This document shows, piece by piece, positions 47,653 through 58,601 of a stretch of DNA of 64,000 nt. This stretch comes from Salticus scenicus (taxonomy: Eukaryota > Arthropoda > Arachnida > Araneae > Salticidae): positions 2,210,131 through 2,274,130 of the forward strand of contig OZ005648.1 of the NCBI GenBank assembly GCA_963930645.1, read 5' to 3'. A program made the position numbers and the translations under genes. The notes under the pieces were generated by a model. It saw only the letters and a list, made by a program, of their open reading frames with translations. It did no database searches and had not been told where the DNA came from. How positions within the stretch are numbered: position 1 is the first letter of the stretch; each line of letters begins with the position of its first letter.

Positions 47653-47720
47653 CAGTCGGCAACAAAAGTGTCCGAACACTAGCAAAAATTCCTATATGAA
47701 AAAAGTACACTTACTACTGT
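47653..47720 (+). mobile_element. Left end of a Tc1-like MITE relative
   Basis: CAGTCGGCAACAAAAGTGTC and the next ~50 bp match the MITEs at 20346 and 47956, then the similarity stops. The 47720-47950 stretch may be the inside of a longer related element whose right end was replaced by the next MITE. Confidence 0.75.
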
Positions 47721-47955
47721 TTCAAATTCAGCTGTGGGGATATACTGAAGTTATACCAAACATTCTTATTAAATTTAGGCATTTGTAAACATTTCTCACA
47801 CCCACAAAAAAAAAGTGATGCAAATCAAAAATACTTTATTGAGAAAAATCTACTTAAAGATAACGATAAAACATTGAATAGCAATGACATAAACCTGATA
47901 CAAATGCCTCCTTGGTGATTAATTTTCGGGATAGAGATGTGACGCTTTTTGTGTA

Positions 47956-48168
47956 CAGTCGGTAACAAAGGTGTCCGAACATTAGCAAAAATTCCTATGT
48001 AAAAAAATACACTTACTACTGTTTTGTTAAATAAATCCTTGTCGAATCCTGGTCTTAGTCAGTCTAAGAACAGGATTCGACAAGGATTTATGTAGCCAAA
48101 CTGTATTAAGCGTACTTTTTTTTATATAGGAATTTTTGCTAGTGTTCGGGCACTTTTGTTTCCGACTG
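47956..48168. mobile_element. Palindromic Tc1-like MITE, copy 2
   Basis: A 213-bp near-palindrome starting CAGTCGGTAACAAAGGTGTC and ending in the inverted form, with the same central CTTAGACTGACTAAG as the copy at 20.3 kb. TA precedes it (47954-47955); TT follows. Confidence 0.9.
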
Positions 48169-51100
48169 TTCCTCTTACCCATGCAAGGTAGAAAAAGTAT
48201 TGTTTTAGGGGCCTATTTTCGAAAGTGTGTTTTTGATACATTGACACGTTTTGAGGTCGCCTGAATTCAAAAATCACGTTTTTAGTAGTTGGGTCAGCGT
48301 GTGTGTCTGCGTGTTTTTTAACATTACTCAAGAAGAAGTTACAGCAAGAAGTCCAAATTCGTAATTCTAAATCTTTATCATATGGGGGCGTTACCCGAAA
48401 CTTTTCACTGAAATCAAAGAAGTAGAGATATATACAGAGACATTCAAAAGTATTCAAATACATTATGCTTATGTACGAAATTTCTTGTTGGGATATTTAA
48501 TCATCTTCAGACTAAACAAAGTAAATGATTTTTTTTTTCAAACTTAAAAGCTTGTTTTATATAGTATATGATTTGATAATCATTCTCAATAATTTTACAG
48601 GATCACACAAAATAATTCGAATTTATTACGTTCTCCATCTATAAGCCCCTTGGAGTACATTTCAAGTGGTGCCATGCGTTAAATTTAAGTACACTATGTG
48701 GAGCGTGTACTAACTTAGAATATATATATTTTTATTCAATAATAGTTACTTTCATTTTTCTTATGAATGTAGGTAAAAATTTAAGCAGGGGAAAAGAGCT
48801 GAAGTTTGCGTAACCTCCCTCCCTCCTCTCCCAGATAAAAATACATAATATACAAAACAGATTTGAAACTATTTAGTTACCTAAATAGTTACCTAAATGT
48901 GAGTAATGTGAGCGACATATTTTCTGATGATGCTTAATCAGCTAAAATTGAATTTTCTAAGAACTATTCTCAAATAGCGATTCAACAGAAGTAGATTAAA
49001 AGTGAAATACAAGATTTGACACAGGCAAACAGATTTCCCATCCTGGAACATGCCCCTGGTGAGATATATCCAATGCTTTACATATTGTATTTTCCTCGAC
49101 GAGTCCATTTGAAAATGAACACGTGTGCAAAATGTTTCCGTGAAAGTGGGTTAAAATTGACTGCAAGATTTGACATACGTACGTGTGTGTGTGCGCGTGT
49201 GGGTGGTCGTCAACCCGTTTTATTGCAATATTATGAAACATTATCAAATGTGAACCTTTCTTCTAAATATATATGCTTTTGTGCCCCCCTCCCCCTCCAA
49301 TTTATCATGACCTATTAACAAGATAAAGAGAGTTTTATGAAAGTCATTCATAGCAACATCTACTTGTATACGATCTTGTTTTTGACAGGGAAAATATTAA
49401 CAGTTACTCGCAGAAAAACAATTTTTCGGCAGGTGGATCTGCCACACGTTTTGAAACAGGCTGTCTAATACGCCAATTAACAATAGAACAATCTTGGCCT
49501 CATTTTCTTCTTCATTTGCCTTTTAATATTCGTTAAAGATGTTTATTCATACGATTTAATCCCTTTTTACATCAAAATGGATGTATCGATTAGCATTTTT
49601 ATGCAAATAGATACATAAAGTAGTCCCCCATTAGATATATGTTATTAATCTCTATCGACGTAAAATATTTCTGTCAATTTATCGTAATATTTATCCAGGG
49701 TCTCTGTAAATTTACAATAGTTTTCAGTTAAAAAAAGTAAGCAATCGAAATTCGCAATTTTTATTTATTCCTCCATAAAATTTAAAAATGAATATTCAGA
49801 AACAATCTGGTGTGGCATTCACACGACTTTCTATTACCCTGCATTTCATTACTATAAAGGCAGATAAAAGGGTAAGATAACAAGTAACTGTATATAAACC
49901 GTTTTGCGATATTTACTGTATATATACCGTTTCGGGATTGGCGTCGCAGTCGCCACAAAGCATGATTTCTACGGTGTAAATTTTCAGGGTTTTTTGGCCA
50001 GCTATTAAATAAATAAATAAACGTGTGGTTGTAAAATTTAAATTAGAGGATTAGGGTATTCTTTTTCATTTCTTGGAGCTGTTTGGACTTTAAATCGTGT
50101 AAATATTATGATGTAAAATAGGATAGCAATTGGTAATAATAAAAATATATCATGTAAACCAATGTTTAATAATTTAAACTAGCAAGAGAAATAAATTTGG
50201 AATTAATACGTGTAAAAATCGAGAGTTACGCGAACAAACTAGTTGAATATTACAAATTTTATATGGAAATATTTATTTATTTTTTTATTTTTTTATTACA
50301 TTCCGTTACTAGTTTCAAGTAATTTTTGAAGGGGAAAGAAAAAATAGTATGTATACAAATTATGGGGGGTAGGGGCAAATTTATTTAAAAAACGTATAAA
50401 TTCTCAGTGGCGACAAATTTTTTCTTTAATTTTTAATTTTTTTTTTTTTTTTAATATGTAGAATGAAAAGAAAGAAAAAAAAAAAAAAAAACACAAACAC
50501 AAATTAGATGGCCATGAGTACCATTCTTAAATTTCAATTTGCGCTTTATTTTTCCATAATTTTATAAAGTGTGCAAAATCTTTTCAGATTATTTATTCTT
50601 AAATTATTTCAGTGTTTTTACTGTTAAATATATCATATAATTGTTTTCTAATGTTTTTTAAAATAATTTATTTAATTTTTCATTCGTAGTGTGCATAATT
50701 GAGACTATTTTCATGGGTTAATAGACTATTCCTAGGAATTTGATTTTTTTCTTTTTTTAACCTAAAAGATGTTTGTTTTTCGTAATTAAAAAAAAAAAAA
50801 AAAGCAAAGTTATTTCAAATAATTAAATTGGATGATAGATTCGCTGTGTTTTGTAAAAGTGCGATATTCTTTCTCCCCACCCTTTTGGAGACAAAATAAA
50901 AATGTTTTGTCCTCCCCACATATCTCCCTTTCTTCTTCTTCTTTTTTTTTTTTTCCCCATGATTCTGCTATTATTAACACGCTTTTATTAGCTTCACCTG
51001 TATGTATGTATGTATGTTTGTTTGTAACGTCTCTGGGAGCAATTAAAAAATTTATATTGTAAAAAAATACTTTCCCTACGTGAACGATGCGGCGTCGAGG

Positions 51101-52034
51101 TAAGGCGCCGCGCTACGAATATAAAGGTCCAGCGTTCGATCCCCGTTAGGGGAGATTTTTTAAAAATGGTTTTTGTTAATTCTAAGTTATTTTAATTAAA
51201 GATTTAAATGTATGTAAATATTACGGTGTGTCTCACTCACACGATTTTCTCTTACCCTGAATTTTAATACTAAGATAGATATTTCGTGCTTTTTAGTTCA
51301 CATTTCTATAAAAGCGTGTTCTTTAATTTTTTAAAACTATAATATTATTTTTATTTCATTAATTGGGAGGAATATAAATTTAATGCGTTTTATAAACTAA
51401 TTTTCATTTATTATAAAATTATTATATTTATTTATTTTCATACTTAAATATGGGTTTCAGTGGTGTCACCTAAGAAATAACTTATTAGAAAGATAGGGGC
51501 CACACCCCATCAATACCAAAAAATTATTATATATATATATATATACATATATATATTTTAGTTTTAATTAACCTTGATGATGTTATATCAAAACTTTATA
51601 TGCATTTTTTATAAAATAACAAATATGAAATAATCTTCCACATTAACAGAATTTCGTTTCAGTTTAAAAATTACATATACAAGCTTTTCTTAAATAAATA
51701 ATTGTAAATATTTTCTAAAAGCACTTCTCTGTTACAAGTCAATATTAAATTTCAAAGAGAGAAGAAAAAGAACATTAGCTTGCGTAATTGTAATTTCTAT
51801 CAGAAATTCGCCACTTAATATTCAACCTAAATATTTTTGTTTGTTTGTGTCCCGCCAGTATTTAAATAGAGGAGCCTCAAGGCCAAATTCAATCAGCTAC
51901 TGAAGTTCAAAACGAGGTTTCACATGTCCAAACACCAGTTATTGAAAAAGAAACGAAAAAAAGGCACACTTATTAATATTCGACATTTGAATATATTTCC
52001 AAGGTAAAGATGTTTTCCACCCATATAATTATAA
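48169..52034. other. Non-coding DNA with degraded repeats, no gene
   Basis: Around 48195-48330 a degraded relative of the hairpin-ended families is visible (AAAAAGTATTG, ACACGTTTTGAGGTCGCCTG, then a TG-rich tract). A related pair of short blocks at about 49810-49860 and 51225-51275 shares CACACGA and TTACCCTG. TA microsatellites lie near 51530-51555. A tRNA-like segment is listed separately. No gene. Confidence 0.45.
51088..51153 (+). repeat. tRNA-like segment, probable SINE head or tRNA pseudogene
   Basis: GGCGTCGAGGTAAGGCGCC is followed by GGTCCAGCGTTCGATCCCCG, a B-box with a partial T-stem. The anticodon arm and acceptor stem do not fold convincingly, so I do not call a functional tRNA. 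Confidence 0.45.
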
Positions 52035-52039
52035 GGATC

Positions 52040-53190
52040 GATACAGGGCATTGCAGTAAACGTTTCAGAACTTTTAGAAGAGATAGGGTGCATCAAAAAG
52101 ACTCGGAATCATTCAGAAATACAGAATCAGAAATGTATGCACAGAAACATCAGAAATAAAAAGACGCTTAGAAGAAATAAAAAGCGATTATTCGTTTTAA
52201 TAATGAATGTACATCATTGTTATAATCAATGAGTATTGCACTGAAGTCGGTGCATAAAATTTCAAACACTGTCTTTGAGCCATGTTCCTTTTTATTATTA
52301 TTACTAGCAAAACCGTGCGAAATATTCGCACTTTATTTCTTTTCTTATTTACCTTTAAAATTTGAAACTCATAAATGATATACCAATTTCACCACTTAAT
52401 TAAAATTTTAATTTACCGGAAGCCAAATTATCATTAAAATTATCATTACAATAGTGAAACCAAAATCTTCAAAGAAAGGTTTCCAAATAAAATTCATGGT
52501 TCACGACCCAAGTTTCATACTTCCACAGGCAGTACAATTTTAATGTAGGATTCCCACGACGCCTTTTAAATTTTTGTCGTCATGTTGGGAATGATTTTTT
52601 ATTATTATTATTATTATTATTATTGTTTAAAAATAAATAAAGAAATAAAATAAACTAATTCCTGTTTTGATTATATTTTTTATGATTGTGTTTTTTAGTC
52701 AATTTAGGACACAAAAGTTCCTATTCTGTATATATCTTTAAAATATTGCTAGGTTTAAAATGACGCTTGCAAAGATTCTGAAGAAACAACTGTTAGAAAT
52801 TCATTTTTTCGTAAAGTAATCTCATCAGACAAATGTCATCATTTTTCTTGTTAATCTATTGAGCTAAGTCCGCGTGCCTAAATATTGTCCACATGTATAA
52901 ATATTATTTTTTTATCTTCGCGTATCGTATCGTATCGTTTCGACAAAAAATAATTGAAACTGATCCACGTTAGAGAAATATTGTATAGATTATTATTATT
53001 ATTCCCATGTACATTCACTATTCAAACAAATATTCAATTACATGGAATATTTTTATTTCCGATGTTTCTGTGCATACCACCACGTCGGGAAACAGTCCCG
53101 ACCCTGCATTGTTATAGAATCCTGAGTCGTCTTGATGCACCCTATCTTTCCTAGGTGTTCTGAAACGTGGTATTAAAGCAACCTGCATAC
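52040..53190. mobile_element. Fold-back element carrying the 0.7-kb repeat
   Basis: The ends are inverted copies of about 130-150 bp: ACGTTTCAGAAC, GATAGGGTGCATCAA, GACTC and TATGCACAGAAACATC occur in this order from 52058 and, inverted, from 53175 backward. Between them lies the 0.7-kb dispersed repeat. The frame at 52954-53154 crosses the right arm and is not a gene. Confidence 0.65.
52302..52990 (+). repeat. Dispersed 0.7-kb repeat, copy 2
   Basis: Near-identical to 26914-27625, beginning CTAGCAAAACCGTGCG. An ATT microsatellite (about 52600-52624) replaces the T/AAAT tract of copy 1. Confidence 0.85.
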
Positions 53191-53411
53191 TTTATTTTTT
53201 ATTTCGCTATGTAGCATGAAACACCGCTGCCGATTTTTTTGTCAAGAAAGGATGTTATAGGGTTCTGTCAGAATTGCTAATTGTCCTTTTTTTATGATAT
53301 TCACCTATGTCATTATTAATTCATACATTACATGAAGAATCTGCCACCAGTCTCAGAAAAAATTTAAAGATAAGAAATAAATACCTTTTTACATATATAT
53401 ATATATATTTT

Positions 53412-54240
53412 TTAACACTTTCCAACAAGGTTGAAAAGTGTTAATGGCTTCTGTTTGTCTGTCTGTCTGTCTGTCCGCGCTGTAACTACCGTAAATTATT
53501 ATGGAATTTCTTGAAACTGGTATATGTTATTCAAGTTCACTATCGGATATTCCCTATTGAAAATGGAGTTTATACCTTTACTGGTTTGTATACAGAGACA
53601 CCCGAAAGTATTTCAAAGCATTGTGTTCTATGAGAGGTATTTCTATAAATCATATTTTCATAACTTTACTGTGCACATATCTTAATTAAATTGAAATACG
53701 TTATTCAAGTTCATTATTGGATGTTTCCTGTAGAAAATAGAGTAAATATGACCACTGGTTTATGTACAGGGACACTCAAAAGTATTCCAAAGCATTACAT
53801 TCTATGAGAGATATTTCTGTAAATCAAATTTTAATAACTTTACTTTCTACGAAGTTTTATGAAATTGAAATATATTATTTGTGTGCACAAAATAATGCTT
53901 TGCATAGAATATAGAATGATTAGCATTAGATTTACAGGGTGACACAAAAATATTCATTTATATTAAAAGCTCTTAATAAAAAATTGCTATAATTGTACTT
54001 TCGTTTACATTAAGCGTTTTTAACACTTTCTAACATTTGTCAAGTGTGAGTATGATTTCAGTTTGTGTATATGTCCGTCTGTCTGTCTACCCGTGCTTTA
54101 ACTTCAGTAAATATTTATGGAATTTTTTTTAAACTGATATATGTTATTCAAGTTCACTATCGGGTGTTCCCTATTGAAAATGAAGTTTATACCTATACTG
54201 GTTTGTGTACAGGGAAATTACGTACAGTTGGAAAGTGTTA
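53412..54240 (+). mobile_element. Family C hairpin-ended elements, two adjacent copies
   Basis: The first copy starts with a near-perfect hairpin AACACTTTCCAAC (loop AAG) GTTGAAAAGTGTT, followed by a GTCT/GTCC microsatellite (53456-53477). The body holds TATATGTTATTCAAGTTCAC, TATACAGAGACACCCGAAAG and CTATGAGAGGTATTTCT, then a second block of the same kind from about 53690. A second start (TAACACTTTCTAAC) lies at 54018 with another GTCY tract and ends with GTTGGAAAGTGTT at 54227-54239. Confidence 0.75.
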
Positions 54241-54424
54241 CTAATCAATGTGTGCTGCATGATTTTTCTTTCTTGTTTTTCGTGGCCATAATCACTTTTT
54301 GACTTTTATGTACCACTTCATTAATCCTTATTAATGACTATGGTGGTGCGATATGCCCAGCTTTTATTACTTATATCTTTAAAAATTCATCTTAATTAAC
54401 CAAAAGAGTATGTTTGAAACCCCC

Positions 54425-54456
<32 letters not shown>

Positions 54457-55355
54457 TTCAGAATTTAATTTTTTGGAAGCTTATTATTATTTATTAAATT
54501 TCTTTGGAGACTAAAACAATTATTTTCCTTGCATGATTTTATGAATTAGTAAGAATATATTTTCTTTTTTATACATAATAAAATAATATATTCATATATA
54601 TATTAATAAATAATTAATGTGTAAAGTTTTAAAATTTATTACCCAAAGCGAAAATAAACAAAGAAAATAATATGCAAAACTATTATGTAAGTTGTCATCA
54701 CTCAATTTCCTTATCTAATTTGTTAATTCAACAGTGCTGTCACAGTCGTTCGAAAAATTGAGTAAGTAAAACTTAACTATATTTTTAAGGTTTTAATTTA
54801 AACGAAATAAAAGTAACAGTTCAAAATCTTTAAATATATAAAATATGAGGAAGGAGCGTCACGGTTCTTTGAAACCGTCTCTTTAGAAACCAATTGTTGT
54901 TGTTTTTATCCCAAAACATAATTAGAAAAACTTCGAAAGCCAAGACCTCTTCTATCAATCGATTTTTTCTCGAAATAAATCTTTAACCCTGAAATAAATT
55001 CTTTTGCTGCTCAGACGAGGGCGCTCACTTCAGTTAAAAGTCTGCGAAAGGGAAAATGCTTCCTCCTATTTTTTTTTTTTTTTTTTCCTTTCAGTATAAT
55101 TGGTGCTCATTCATCATAATACTGTCATTCAAGTTTTATCCCATTTGATTTATTCGATCAGTATGCTTGACTACCGAAAAATACTGTAGACCTGAAGTGA
55201 TAAACATAAACAACGTCTTTAATGTTTTTAAATGCATTCAACATTTGCAATAAATAAATAAAATAAAATAAAATAAATAAATAAAATGCTATTTTCTTTT
55301 TTTTTTTATTATTATTATTAAAATCACACAATAAACTGATTGGAAGAAAATCATA
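54241..55355. other. AT-rich non-coding DNA, no gene
   Basis: A C run and T run lie at 54421-54458. No gene or RNA seen before the tRNA region. Confidence 0.5.
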
Positions 55356-55356
55356 T

Positions 55357-55502
55357 TTATTGAAATTTTATTTTTTCCGACTGAGTGAAAATAATGCCTG
55401 GACCGGGAGTCGAACCCCGGATCTTTGACTTACAAGGTCAAGGCTCTACCAATTGAGCTATCCAGGCCGACAACCGTCAGAAAAAATAAAATTTCAAATA
55501 TA
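55357..55502. repeat. Inverted repeat enclosing the tRNA-Thr sequence
   Basis: The left arm (about 55361-55382, TGAAATTTTATTTTTTCCGA) and the right arm (about 55477-55499) are inverted copies differing at one position over about 22 bp. The tRNA lies between them with short spacers. Confidence 0.8.
55396..55467 (-). tRNA. tRNA-Thr (UGU anticodon)
   Basis: The minus strand folds into a complete 72-nt cloverleaf. The 7-bp acceptor stem GCCTGGA/TCCAGGC is perfect. The D-arm is GCTC-AATTGGTA-GAGC. The anticodon stem TTGAC/GTCAA is perfect and its loop CTTGTAA places TGT at positions 34-36, which reads threonine ACA codons. The T-arm has the canonical TTCGACT loop, but the stem CGGGG/CCCGG has one G-G mismatch. 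No intron is present. The mismatch and the surrounding inverted repeat leave open that this is a mobile tRNA-derived copy rather than a working gene. Confidence 0.8.
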
Positions 55503-56569
55503 ATACTGTTGATATAATTTACTAGTGTTGTATGCCGACACCATGAATTACAAATACAGCAATAACCGTTCCGTGCCTTTCTGTCTGATGAATAGTTGTT
55601 TCATTTATTTCAACCCGAAACATTTTTTGCGTGCATCTTGGAATTCATAGTGTTTACTTGTTGAGCTTTTATGCAAGGGCCGCTTTACAATTTTGGCGGC
55701 CCTAAGCGATGGATTTTTGGCGGCCCCCTCTAATAAATATTACGTTAGGGTAGCTTATAGATTTCATGTGACCTCAGGTAAATTTTCTCACTGTGATCCC
55801 TCTCCCTCCACCCCATCTACCTTACAAAAGAGGAAACTACTATATTAAGATTCAACTTATTCTAATATTATAAGTAATATAAATTTAAATAACTCTTTTT
55901 TTTTTTTTTTTGGAACAATTGAACTGGATCCGGCATAATTAGCAATAAGAAAAAATAAACAAGTTGAATCAAACTTTTAGTTTTTCTACTTGATTGTGCT
56001 AAACGTTCAATTGGAAAAATGCCTTAAAATTTCTGTTTATACTAATCTCCATTCTCTACATGACATCGCACATATTCATGCACAACGGAACTACTGTACA
56101 TCAATACTGTTATATCTGTACCTGTTACTCATATGCCATATACAGCTTGCACCAATAACTGTTTGGCCGAAAATTTGAGTAAAATCTATTACAATGGAAT
56201 GAAAAAGAGAATTTTTGTATGGACAGAAGAAAAGGGAATTTGAAATCTGTCATTCCCTCACCATCGCTTAGCTATCACATTGCGGCATCGCATCACTAAA
56301 CAGAGTGAATCTATCAAGTTGCTACATTTTTACCACCGGCAAAGTTCCAGAGTGAATAATAACAATATTAAAGTATTACGGTTTTTTTTTTTTTTTTTTT
56401 TAATTAGTACTTATTTTTATTATAATTTTAATCCTTCCATAATAAGTGGTAATTTTCAATTTTACATTAAACCAGATGTTAACAAAAATTCGTTTCATTT
56501 TTTAAACAAGAATGGAAAATCCTTTGGTTTGCATAACTATTAATATTTTCCAAATGTATGTCTTGTTGC

Positions 56570-57070
56570 CCCGTTTAACTTTTAATGTACTTTGCCTACG
56601 TTATCACACAACGGAAAAAAAATGCAGACAGACAAACTAACTGAATTCATAATCACTCCAAAACATTGTTGAAAAGGGTTAAAAAAACCTTAACATAAAC
56701 TGACATGCAGTTCTAACAATTTCCAATTGTAGCTCTTAAGCTCTTATAATGTGTTTGAATATTTTGGTGCGATCCTGTAAATCTTAATGCTAAATATACC
56801 CTATTCTATAGATTTTTTTTTTTTTAATCATATGAATAATAAATCTAAATTTTAATACGATTTTCGCTGTACAAAGTTTTTAAAATGTGATTTTATAAAA
56901 CTACATCTAATAGAAAGCAATTAACTGTCACCCTTTTGGGTGTCCCTGTACACAAGCTGGTTATCCTATTTCTACCATTTTAAATAGCTACGGCCATGAT
57001 GACAAACCGAAGTCGTCAATATTTTCAACCTTTATTGAAAATGTTAAAAAAGCTTTCCCCTTCACTTTTG
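56570..57070. repeat. Diverged family C fragments
   Basis: TTGAAAAGGGTTAAAA near 56668, GTGCGATCCTGTAAATC near 56767, GGGTGTCCCTGTACACAAGC near 56938 and TTGAAAATGTTAAAA near 57036 are family C landmarks in inverted order, from at least two old copies. Confidence 0.5.
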
Positions 57071-57279
57071 CATGAACCTTTTCCTTAATGTATATGGGAA
57101 ATAAAAATTTTATTAATTCATTTCTTAGTGGATCGATTTATCAGATGAAATTTTGTGTTGGCTATTATTAATTGCAAACTAATCACTTTCAAACACAATT
57201 ACGAAACTTTTCATTCATAAACGTGCGACATAATATTAGATATTCTTATACGAATTGATTGCTAGGGTTTAAAACCAAT

Positions 57280-57445
57280 TGACTACGCCAGGGTCCGAGG
57301 CCTATTGGTAGAATGCCCTCTGAGGAGGGGGGGGAGTCTTTCTAAGGAGACTTAGCCCGTATTTACGCGAGTTTCGGAAAAAATAACACGGAAAATTCCG
57401 AACGTTTAGGTTGATGAGCGCGACCTGGGATTGAACCGGTTGTTG
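57280..57445. repeat. tRNA-derived SINE copy
   Basis: GAGCGCGACCTGGGATTGAAC (B-box on the minus strand) and the block TTCGGAAAAAATAACACGG match the SINE at 17.9-18.08 kb. A poly-G run near 57327 is an addition of this copy. Confidence 0.55.
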
Positions 57446-58601
57446 TAGAGATTGTTGGTAGTATAGATTTATGTCCTTTTAATAGCCGTGATAGTCTAAA
57501 AAAAATTAAGGATTAAATGCGATGTGCCAATAACAATCCAGATTTCTCGAAAACTCAGATGATTATTTATTGAAGAACTGTTACATATAATTTTTAATTG
57601 GGATGGAGAAATTGATCCACAATATTAGTCCGAACAATCATGAACAATAAAATACATTGTCTAATCCAAATAAATTTTACAGAAGAAATTAGCAGATGAA
57701 TATATCTAGATACACCTTTTTGGATAGCAATATCTAGATGGGCACGGGGAGTACAGACAAAACAGCGAAGCTACCTTTAAACGCCGAAGCTGAAGCGAAA
57801 GTGATAAAAAGTGAACTAGAAGTTTGGCAAAAACATTAATTTCAAAAAGAACTTTCGCCAAATTAGGACGCCGCAGCAACACCAGTTTTTTAAGTCAGTA
57901 CGAAAATTTACATATATTATTTTCAAATATTGTGGCTTAGATATTTGTCGCCATAAGTGCGTTATACATTATATGTTAACCATAAAATTCGTTCAGCTAT
58001 TGTGATAAATCAAATCGATTTAATTCTGAAATTACGGAATATCAAGTTAGATTACACATAATAATGCATGCTGACGCCAGATATAATTACACATTTCCTT
58101 GAGTCTCGAAGATGAATTGACAGATTTAGTATTATGAAAATAATAATAACTTTTATTTCTCGCATTTTCAAATCTATTTCTGAAAATGTATATTAACCGT
58201 TGATAGAAGTATTAGACTTATTTGATACGCGTTAATTAATGACAAGCAGCCGCAACATACAACGGTACTTATGATTTTCATTCCGTTATTATATATAAAT
58301 ATATTTCATTTAATTATTATTTTTTTTTTTAAGCTATTGTATAGCTTTTATCGCGGGCTTTGAGCGCGGCGACCGAATCAAAAAATTCCGTAACGAAAAA
58401 AAACCTAACACAGTTCGGCAGACTTCGGTAGACTTCGGCTGTACGAAGCTCGCACGGATCGAGACGAGCTGCTCTGAAATCGGACGTATACGTAAGCAGC
58501 TGTTTGTGAGAAAGTATATAGGTGTATATGTATCTATCATCTATGTACAACAGTTAATAGCTGTACGCGTAAAATTTGTGTATAAAATAGATCAGATAAA
58601 A
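57446..58601. other. Non-coding interior of the hAT-like element
   Basis: No transposase or other gene was recognised. The overlapping minus-strand frames at 58329-58550 lie in a more GC-balanced patch but carry no known motif. Confidence 0.45.

Noticed and set aside
48122..48463. 113-codon minus-strand frame
   Set aside because: It starts in a degraded repeat and ends in the MITE at 47956-48168; no domain motif was seen.
51088..51153. Possible functional tRNA
   Set aside because: Only the B-box region is convincing; acceptor and anticodon stems do not pair well.
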